Of a DNA stretch of 30,674 bases, positions 24,821 through 30,674 are shown piece after piece. Positions within the stretch are counted from its first letter, which is position 1; each line of letters starts with the position of its first letter. The stretch lies in the NCBI GenBank assembly GCA_046719465.1, contig JBDNCV010000033.1:1-30674 (forward strand). Direction: 5' to 3'. A model generated the notes under the pieces. It was not told the DNA's origin, did no database searches, and worked only from the letters and a program-made list of their open reading frames with translations. A program made the position numbers and the translations under genes. This DNA is from JANWYT01 sp046719465 (GTDB lineage: Bacteria; Chloroflexota; Anaerolineae; Aggregatilineales; Phototrophicaceae).

Positions 24821-26272
24821 ATGGATGTTCTTGAGCTTTCACGCATGCAGTTTGCCGTTACCACGGTGTATCACTTCTTCTTCGTCCCGCTGACGTTGGG
24901 GTTGTCGATCCTCGTGGCCATTATGCACACCCTCTATGTGCGCACGAACGATGAGCGCTACAAGCAGATGACGAAGTTCTGGGGCAAGCTGTTCCTCATC
25001 AACTTCGCGATGGGCATCGTGACCGGCATCGTGCAAGAGTTCCAATTCGGCATGAACTGGTCGGAATACTCGCGCTTCGTGGGCGATATCTTCGGCGCGC
25101 CGCTGGCGGTCGAGGCGCTCATGGCCTTCTTCCTCGAGTCCACCTTCCTCGGCTTGTGGATCTTCGGCTGGGACAAGCTGCCCAAAAAAGTTCACCTCGC
25201 CACCATCTGGCTGGCGGCCATCGGCGCGAACATCTCGGCCTTCTGGATCCTCGTGGCCAACAGCTTCATGCAGAACCCGGTGGGCTACACGGTGGTGGAC
25301 GGCCGCGCCACGATGACCGACTTCCTCGCCCTCATCACCAACCCCAACGTGCTGCTGCAATACCCGCATGTGGTGCTGGGCGGCTTCACGACGGGCGCGT
25401 TCTTCGTCTTAGGCGTGAGCGCCTTCCACCTGCTGCGCCATCGCCGCCAAACCGCCGAAAACACGTGGATGTTCCAGCGGTCGTTCAACATCGCGCTGGT
25501 GTTTGGGCTGGTGGCCATCGTCGGCACGATGATCGCGGGGCACGCGCAGGGGCAGAACATGGCGCGCTACCAGCCGATGAAGCTGGCCGCTGCGGAAGGC
25601 CTGTGGCACGACGAAGACCCCGCAGCCCTCTCGATGTTCCAAATTGGCGACGAGCAAGCGCGCGATTCGATCATCAACATCCGCATCCCCTCACTGTTGA
25701 GCTTCCTCACCTATGACACGCCCAACGGCTTGGTGCGCGGCATTAACAGCCTCAACGCTGAATACGTCGCCCAGTTTGGGGATCGCTACAACGAAGAATA
25801 CGCCGCGCGCTATAACCTGAGCGCGATTGACTACGCGCCGCCCGCCATCTGGCTGACGTACTGGAGCTTCCGCGCGATGGTCGGCGCGGGCGTGGCGATG
25901 TTCCTGCTGATCTTGGCGGGGCTGTGGTTCCGCTTCCGTGGGACGATCTTGCAGCAGGCCTTCTACCTGCGCGTGATGGTGCTGGCGATTGTGCTGCCCT
26001 ATCTGGCCAACACGACCGGCTGGCTGCTGACGGAGTTTGGCCGTCAACCGTGGATCGTCTTTGGTGAAATGCGGATCGAAGAAGCCGTCTCGCCCAACGT
26101 CACCGTGGCCATGCTGTGGATTACGTTGGTGGGCTTCACCGTGGTCTATGGGGTGCTGATGGCGGTGGACTTGTGGCTGCTGTGGAAGTATGGCAGCGCT
26201 GGCCTCACGCCTGCCCGCCCCGAAGAAGACCTCCAACCTGAACCGCAGCCGGCCCCCGTCGTCAGTTACTAG
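24821..26272 (+). CDS. cydA: Cytochrome bd quinol oxidase, subunit I
   Basis: Heme-bearing subunit (483 aa) that oxidises quinol and reduces oxygen to water with high affinity. AGGAG lies 8 bases before ATG 24821. Heme and proton residues are visible: H18 in VYHFFFVPLTLG (E. coli H19), E98 and E106 in VEALMAFFLEST (E99, E107), H183 in QYPHVVLGG (H186) and M353 in WSFRAMVG (M393). The quinol loop has K254 and E259 in QPMKLAAAEG, corresponding to E. coli K252 and E257, and later GRQPW. The Q-loop is the short type. The C-terminus is a Pro/Glu-rich tail. It is followed by cydB within 25 bp. Confidence 0.96.
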   Translation: MDVLELSRMQFAVTTVYHFFFVPLTLGLSILVAIMHTLYVRTNDERYKQMTKFWGKLFLINFAMGIVTGIVQEFQFGMNWSEYSRFVGDIFGAPLAVEALMAFFLESTFLGLWIFGWDKLPKKVHLATIWLAAIGANISAFWILVANSFMQNPVGYTVVDGRATMTDFLALITNPNVLLQYPHVVLGGFTTGAFFVLGVSAFHLLRHRRQTAENTWMFQRSFNIALVFGLVAIVGTMIAGHAQGQNMARYQPMKLAAAEGLWHDEDPAALSMFQIGDEQARDSIINIRIPSLLSFLTYDTPNGLVRGINSLNAEYVAQFGDRYNEEYAARYNLSAIDYAPPAIWLTYWSFRAMVGAGVAMFLLILAGLWFRFRGTILQQAFYLRVMVLAIVLPYLANTTGWLLTEFGRQPWIVFGEMRIEEAVSPNVTVAMLWITLVGFTVVYGVLMAVDLWLLWKYGSAGLTPARPEEDLQPEPQPAPVVSY

Positions 26273-26297
26273 TGTGAGCGTATAGGAGCGAATGGAC

Positions 26298-27311
26298 ATG
26301 CAGCTCAACGAACTCTGGTTTATCTTGATCGCCGTGCTGTTTATCGGCTTCTTCTTCCTTGAAGGCTTTGACTATGGCGTCGGCATCCTGCTGCCGTTCG
26401 TCAGCAAAGGTGACACCGAGCGCCGCGTCGTCATCAACAGCATCGGGCCGGTGTGGGACGCCAACGAAGTCTGGCTGCTGACGGCGGGCGGGGCGATGTT
26501 CGCCGCCTTCCCGCACTGGTACGCCACCATGTTCAGCGGGTTCTACCTGCCGCTGTTCTTGATCCTGCTGGGGCTGATCGTGCGCGGGGTGGCCTTCGAG
26601 TTCCGCAGCAAGATGGAAGGCGCGCGCTGGCGGCTCGCATGGGATTATGCGATCTTCGTCGGCAGCCTGCTGCCCGCCGTCTTGTTCGGCGTGGCTTTCG
26701 CCAACATCGTGCGCGGGCTGGCCATCGACGCGAGCATGAACTACGTTGGCAGCTTCTTTGACCTGCTCAACCCCTACGCCCTGCTGGGCGGGGTGGTGAC
26801 GCTGGCGCTGTTCGTGCTGCACGGGGCGCTGTTCCTTGAACTCAAAGTCGATGAGCCGATCCGTGGGCGCGTGCAGGCGCTGCTCACGCCTGCGTGGCTG
26901 GCGGCGCTCATCCTCACGGTGCTGTTTGTGGCCTTCAGCTTCGTCGAGACGACCATGTTCGCCAGCGTGAACGTGGTGCAGGTGATCGCGCTGCTGGCGG
27001 CGGTGGCGGCCCTCGTGGCCACCGGTTATGCTGTGTTCCGCAGGCGGTATGGACTGGCCTTCATCGCCAACGGTCTGACGATTGTTGGGGTGGTGGTGCT
27101 TCTGTTCAGCAGCCTGTTCCCCAATGTAATGCCGTCATCGATTGACCCGGCTTTCAGCCTGACGGTCTACAACGCGTCCAGTACACCTTACACACTCTCG
27201 ATCATGACGGGCATTGCGCTGTTCTTCGTTCCTCTGGTGCTGCTGTATCAAGGGTGGACTTACTGGGTCTTCCGTAAGCGCCTCACCCTCAGCAGTCATC
27301 TCGAATACTAG
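26298..27311 (+). CDS. cydB: Cytochrome bd quinol oxidase, subunit II
   Basis: Membrane subunit partnering CydA, 337 aa from this start. AGGAG (26284-26288) is 9 bases from ATG 26298 but only 3 from the alternative ATG 26292 (two residues longer), so 26298 is preferred. Diagnostic segments are FLEGFDYGVGILLPF and GPVWDANEVWLLTAGGAMFAAFP, equal to the GPxWDGNQVWL region of other CydB proteins, then about eight hydrophobic helices and a C-terminal YQGWTYWVFRKRL. No cydX-like small gene could be picked out downstream before the terminator. Confidence 0.95.
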   Translation: MQLNELWFILIAVLFIGFFFLEGFDYGVGILLPFVSKGDTERRVVINSIGPVWDANEVWLLTAGGAMFAAFPHWYATMFSGFYLPLFLILLGLIVRGVAFEFRSKMEGARWRLAWDYAIFVGSLLPAVLFGVAFANIVRGLAIDASMNYVGSFFDLLNPYALLGGVVTLALFVLHGALFLELKVDEPIRGRVQALLTPAWLAALILTVLFVAFSFVETTMFASVNVVQVIALLAAVAALVATGYAVFRRRYGLAFIANGLTIVGVVVLLFSSLFPNVMPSSIDPAFSLTVYNASSTPYTLSIMTGIALFFVPLVLLYQGWTYWVFRKRLTLSSHLEY

Positions 27312-27335
27312 CCTCAACTGGCGCGTTGTAACGGG

Positions 27336-27368
27336 ACGGGCGGAGATGAACCTCCGCCCGTTATTTTT
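27336..27368 (+). terminator. Rho-independent terminator of cydAB
   Basis: Perfect 10-bp arms ACGGGCGGAG (27336-27345) and CTCCGCCCGT (27352-27361) enclose ATGAAC and are followed by TATTTTT (27362-27368). It lies 24 bp after the cydB stop. Confidence 0.88.
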
Positions 27369-27392
27369 GGGGGACAGGGGGTGAGGGCAGCC

Positions 27393-27640
27393 CCCCTCGC
27401 CCCAGCCGCGCAGCGGCGCGTGGGAGAGGGGACAGGGGGTGTTGCGTGGGGAGTATCTCTTCTCGGAATGATGGTACTCAAGCCTCATTCCCCTCGGAGA
27501 AGCTGGCCTCATCCCCAGCCCCTTCTCCCGAAGGAGAAGGGGCAAAAGTCCCCTCTCCGCCCGGAGAGGGGATTGAGGGGTGAGGCCTCATCCCCTCGCC
27601 CCAGCCGCGCAGCGGCGCGTGGGAGAGGGGACAGGGGGTG
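27393..27640 (+). repeat. Pair of identical 49-bp direct repeats
   Basis: Copies at 27393-27441 and 27592-27640 are identical. Each contains the hairpin CCGCGcagCGGCGC and the tail GAGAGGGGACAGGGGGTG. The 150 bp between them hold a family A unit, so the arrangement is a repeat within a repeat pair. The stems resemble family A, and these may be a sub-type of the same element. Confidence 0.85.
27507..27587 (+). repeat. Family A cloverleaf repeat, full copy
   Basis: The outer stem CCTCATCCCC/GGGGTGAGG and the two hairpins CCCCTTCTCC/GGAGAAGGGG and CCCCTCTCC/GGAGAGGGG match the 5485 units closely; loop bases differ (CGAA instead of CGTA). Confidence 0.85.
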
Positions 27641-27701
27641 AGGGGCATCAGACACGCCCTGCCCTGCGGGAGTGTCTCAGCCGCAGCAGAGGGTGGCCGT
27701 G

Positions 27702-27764
27702 CGCCAGAGGCTCAAGCTTCTGGCTGGCGCGCTTTGGCCAGATGCTTCAGCGTCCGGCGTTCAA
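27702..27764 (+). repeat. Dispersed repeat family B, copy 2
   Basis: The hairpin CCAGAGGCT..AGCTTCTGG, then GGCGCGCT, then AGATGCTTCAGCGTCCGG (27740-27757) and TTCAA align with the 11460 copy along the whole length. With the elements at 27393-27640 it fills most of the 584-bp spacer between cydB and ppk1. The remaining 130 bp before ppk1 are AT-richer; a possible -10, TACACT (27862-27867), has no good -35. Confidence 0.8.
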
Positions 27765-27895
27765 CCTAGCACAAGGGATGAGGTGCAGGGGGCAAGGCCA
27801 TCACCAGTGATTTAGACCCTTCCCGCACAGGAAACTTAATCCTCTTTTAGCAAATTGGTGCTACACTCAAAAACAATTTACTCGCTTGTCACGCT

Positions 27896-30052
27896 GTGAG
27901 CGTTTTTCGCATGACCGCGCCAACTGTCGAGCTGAACCCCGACACGTACATCAACCGTGAGCTGAGCAACCTGCAATTTCAGCGCCGCGTGCTCGCATTG
28001 GCCGACGACCCGAGCATCCCCCTGTTGGAGCGCGTGAAGTTCATCGCCATTGTAGGTAACAACTTAGACGAGTTCTTCATGGTGCGCGTGGCCGCTTATA
28101 TCCAAAAGATCAAGCTGGGCACGACCACCCCACGTCCCGACGGCTACACCCCGCAGGCGCTGCTGCGCCGTATCCGCGAGGAAGTGATGGACATCATCGA
28201 GGAACAGCGCCGCTTGATGACGCAGCTCTTCGCTGAGTTGGAACAGCACGGCATCTACATCAAGCGCTTCGTTGACCTGCCAAGTGAGACGCAAGCCGCG
28301 CTGGGCGATTACTTCAACGAGCAGGTGTTCCCTGTGCTGACGCCGCTGGCGGTGGATCACGCGCGCCCCTTCCCCTTCATCAGCAACCTCAGCCTGAACC
28401 TCGGCGTCATGTTGGAGCGCACGCCCGACGATGACCCCGAGTTTGCGCGGATCAAAGTCCCCGTGCCGGACATCCTCCCGCGCCTCATCAACGTGAACAA
28501 AGTCGTCGAGCGCTACGCCGGCACTGTGCTGCTCGATCAGATTTTCATCTACGTCGAAGACCTCATCATGAACAACCTCGACGACTTGTTCCCCGGGATG
28601 CGCGTGCTGGAGGCCACTCCCTTCCGCGTCCTGCGCGACGCCGACATCGACTATGAACACGAACAAGAACACTTTGAAAGCACGACCGACGACGAGGACG
28701 ACCCGGTCGACGTGATGGCCATCATCGAACAAGGCGTGAAGGATCGGCGCTTTGGCTCGCTGGTGCGCGTCAGCGTCCCGCGCGACATCAGCCAAGAGAT
28801 GCTCAGCCGCCTGTTGGATGGGCTGGAAGTGCGCCCCGACAGCCACCTGTACATGATCGAAGGGGCGCTGGGCAGCGCCAACTTGTTCGAGCTGGCCGCG
28901 CTTGACCGCCCAGAGCTGAAATACCCGCCCTACCTGCCCAAGCTGCCAGAGGGCTTCTCGCCGGAGGTAAACATCTTCCAGATGATCCGCCGCGGCGATA
29001 TGCTGCTGCACCACCCCTATGATTCCTTCCTGCCGGTGGAGGAGTTCTTCCGTCAGGCGGCGCATGACCCCGACGTGCTGGCGATCAAGACGACGCTCTA
29101 CCGCGTGGGGAAGAACTCGCCGGTGGTGCAGGCGCTGATGGAAGCGCACGACAACCTCAAACAGGTGACGGTGCTGGTGGAGCTGAAGGCGCGCTTCGAC
29201 GAGGAGAACAACCTCACGTGGGCGCGCATGCTGGATGCGAAAGGCGTGCACGTCATCTACGGCGTGGAGGAGCTGCCCGTCAAGACCCACGCGAAGGTGT
29301 CGCTGGTGGTGCGGCGCGAGGACGGCGGCGTGCGCCGCTACCTACACCTCGGCACAGGCAACTACAACGCCAGCACTGCCCGCCTCTACGCCGACATTGG
29401 CTTGTTCACTGCCGATCCGCAGCTTGCGGATGACGCCAGCCGCCTGTTCAACCGCTTGACGGGCTATGCCCCTGCCACGAGCTATCAGCGTCTGCTGGTG
29501 GCGCCGCGTTTTTTGCTGCCCGCGCTGATCGATCTGATCGACAACGAGATTGCCGCGGCGCGCGAGGGCAAACCCGCCCGCCTCATCTTTAAGATGAACC
29601 AGCTTGAGGAGGACAAGATGATCCTCAAGCTGTACGAGGCGTCGCAGGCGGGCGTGCAGGTGGACTTGATTGTGCGCGGGCTGTGCTGCTTGCGCCCGGG
29701 CATCCCGGGGGTGAGCGAGAACATCCGCGTGCGCAGCATCGTCGGGCGCTATTTGGAGCATGGGCGCGTGTTCTACTTCCAGAACGCGCCAGAAGATCGC
29801 AACCTGTACGCGGGCAGCGCCGATTTGATGCGCCGCAACCTCTACAACCGCGTTGAAGTCGTGTTCCCAATTTTGGAGCCGCGCCTCAAAACGCGCATCA
29901 TGCGCATGCTGATGACCAACCTGCGCGACAATCAGACCGCGTGGGAACTGCACGCCGACGGGGAATATCGCAAGGTGCAGCCTCAGCCGGGGGAGCCGCT
30001 CATCAGCACGCACGACATCTTTATGCAAAATAGCTGGGGGGTTGAGCTGTAA
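27896..30052 (+). CDS. ppk1: Polyphosphate kinase 1
   Basis: Reversible synthesis of inorganic polyphosphate from ATP; 718 aa, normal length. The N-terminal domain (NRELSNLQFQRRVL and GNNLDEFFMVR) leads to the head domain and two phospholipase-D-like catalytic domains. H465 in KTHAKVSL and H622 in YLEHGRVFYF are spaced 157 residues, exactly as E. coli H435 and H592; H465 would be the autophosphorylated one. Also present: DPDVLAIKTTLYR, YLHLGTGNYN and the C-terminal YAGSADLMRRNLYNRVEV. The start is unsure: GTG 27896 lacks a Shine-Dalgarno, and ATG 27911 (five codons later) is the alternative. An acidic stretch rich in Glu and Asp (about residues 255-277) lies inside the head domain. Confidence 0.96.
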   Translation: MSVFRMTAPTVELNPDTYINRELSNLQFQRRVLALADDPSIPLLERVKFIAIVGNNLDEFFMVRVAAYIQKIKLGTTTPRPDGYTPQALLRRIREEVMDIIEEQRRLMTQLFAELEQHGIYIKRFVDLPSETQAALGDYFNEQVFPVLTPLAVDHARPFPFISNLSLNLGVMLERTPDDDPEFARIKVPVPDILPRLINVNKVVERYAGTVLLDQIFIYVEDLIMNNLDDLFPGMRVLEATPFRVLRDADIDYEHEQEHFESTTDDEDDPVDVMAIIEQGVKDRRFGSLVRVSVPRDISQEMLSRLLDGLEVRPDSHLYMIEGALGSANLFELAALDRPELKYPPYLPKLPEGFSPEVNIFQMIRRGDMLLHHPYDSFLPVEEFFRQAAHDPDVLAIKTTLYRVGKNSPVVQALMEAHDNLKQVTVLVELKARFDEENNLTWARMLDAKGVHVIYGVEELPVKTHAKVSLVVRREDGGVRRYLHLGTGNYNASTARLYADIGLFTADPQLADDASRLFNRLTGYAPATSYQRLLVAPRFLLPALIDLIDNEIAAAREGKPARLIFKMNQLEEDKMILKLYEASQAGVQVDLIVRGLCCLRPGIPGVSENIRVRSIVGRYLEHGRVFYFQNAPEDRNLYAGSADLMRRNLYNRVEVVFPILEPRLKTRIMRMLMTNLRDNQTAWELHADGEYRKVQPQPGEPLISTHDIFMQNSWGVEL

Positions 30053-30060
30053 ACGCGACG

Positions 30061-30674
30061 ATGCACATCACCGTAGCGCAGGCGCTGCACGCCGCGCGCT
30101 TGTGCCTGCTCCCCTCGCAGAATGCCGCGCTTGAGGCGCGCCTCTTGGTGGCGCACGTCTTGAACCAGCCGCAGTCGATGCTGCTGGCCTACCCCGAAAC
30201 GACGCTGACCGAGGCGCAGCATGAGCAGCTGCAAGCGCTGGTGCAGCGGCGCGCCGCCGGGGAACCGTTGGACTATCTGCTCGGCTGCAGTCACTTTTAC
30301 GATCTCAAGCTGACTATCACCCCGGATGTGCTCATTCCGCGCCCAGAGACCGAACTGCTGGTGGAGCAGGCCATCCAGCACGCCGAAGGGCTGCCTGCGC
30401 CTTTGATCGCTGACATTGGCACAGGCAGCGGGGCGATTGCCGTCACCGTGGCAGCGCATCTGCCGCACGCTCGCACCTACGCCGTGGACGTGAGCGCGGC
30501 GGCGCTGGCCGTAGCGCGGCACAACGCTCAGCAGCACGGCGTGGAGGTAGCGTTCTTTCACGGGTCGTTGGCCCAGCCGCTGATCGAGCGCGGCCTGCGC
30601 GTTGACCTGCTGCTGGCCAACCTGCCTTACATCCCCAGCCACGAAGTGCCGCAGCTGCTGGTGAGCCAGCATGA
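30061..30674 (+). CDS. prmC: PrmC/HemK-like peptide chain release factor methyltransferase, partial
   Basis: The right edge cuts the gene after 204 codons. PrmC methylates the glutamine of the GGQ motif in release factors using S-adenosylmethionine. The N-terminal helical domain (1-75, with RRAAGEPLDYLLG), LIPRPETELLVE (91-102) and the cofactor-binding DIGTGSGAIAV (118-128) identify the family well. The substrate-binding motif, usually NPPY, reads NLPY here (187-190). The ATG lies 8 bp after the ppk1 stop, without a clear ribosome binding site, so it probably relies on translational coupling. Confidence 0.88.
   Translation, partial: MHITVAQALHAARLCLLPSQNAALEARLLVAHVLNQPQSMLLAYPETTLTEAQHEQLQALVQRRAAGEPLDYLLGCSHFYDLKLTITPDVLIPRPETELLVEQAIQHAEGLPAPLIADIGTGSGAIAVTVAAHLPHARTYAVDVSAAALAVARHNAQQHGVEVAFFHGSLAQPLIERGLRVDLLLANLPYIPSHEVPQLLVSQH

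Overview
This is a high-GC bacterial window of 30.7 kb with 21 real genes (the last is cut by the right edge), no rRNA or tRNA, and many short structured repeats between genes. The gene content (AglEFG-type sugar importer, LacI-controlled sugar operon, cydDC-cydAB, ppk1) and the purine/pyrimidine-asymmetric cloverleaf repeats suggest Chloroflexota, probably Anaerolineae or a relative. That is inference from style and content; no marker gene in the window proves it.

Layout. (1) 241-1461: secreted protein of unknown function. (2) 1715-5462, + strand: substrate-binding protein and two permeases of an alpha-glucoside-type ABC importer (aglEFG-like), behind a pair of GAAACGTTTC-type operator candidates. 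(3) 17057 down to 5682, - strand: a second sugar importer (binding protein, two permeases), an FGGY sugar kinase, a FucU/RbsD-type mutarotase and a complete 2-oxoacid dehydrogenase complex (E2, E3, fused E1 alpha-beta). It starts from a consensus promoter (TTGACA, 18 bp, TATAAT) with a LacI-type operator at +1. The divergent gene at 17386-18450 encodes the likely LacI-family repressor. (4) 20964 down to 18458, - strand: an isolated phage portal protein and terminase large subunit, both intact in motifs, with no other phage gene around them. (5) 21234-27311, + strand: cydD, cydC, cydA, cydB for cytochrome bd oxidase and its assembly transporter. cydD and cydA each have a TGTGA-N6-TCACT site placed about 41.5 bp before a predicted start, the position of a CRP/FNR-family activator. 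A strong terminator follows cydB. (6) 27369-27895: repeat-rich spacer. (7) 27896-30674: ppk1 and the start of a prmC-like methyltransferase gene.

How the genes may work together: the two importers bring in oligo- or monosaccharides, and both lack their own ATPase gene, so they probably share one encoded elsewhere. The operon of region 3 would phosphorylate the sugar and pass carbon to an acyl-CoA. Cytochrome bd would serve respiration at low oxygen. At least three families of dispersed structured repeats recur in the spacers. Two of them have run into the 3' ends of genes (cydD and the portal gene) and supply their final codons or stop.

Most worth a second look: the sugar-kinase-mutarotase-dehydrogenase operon, the orphan portal/terminase pair, and the repeats that recode gene ends.
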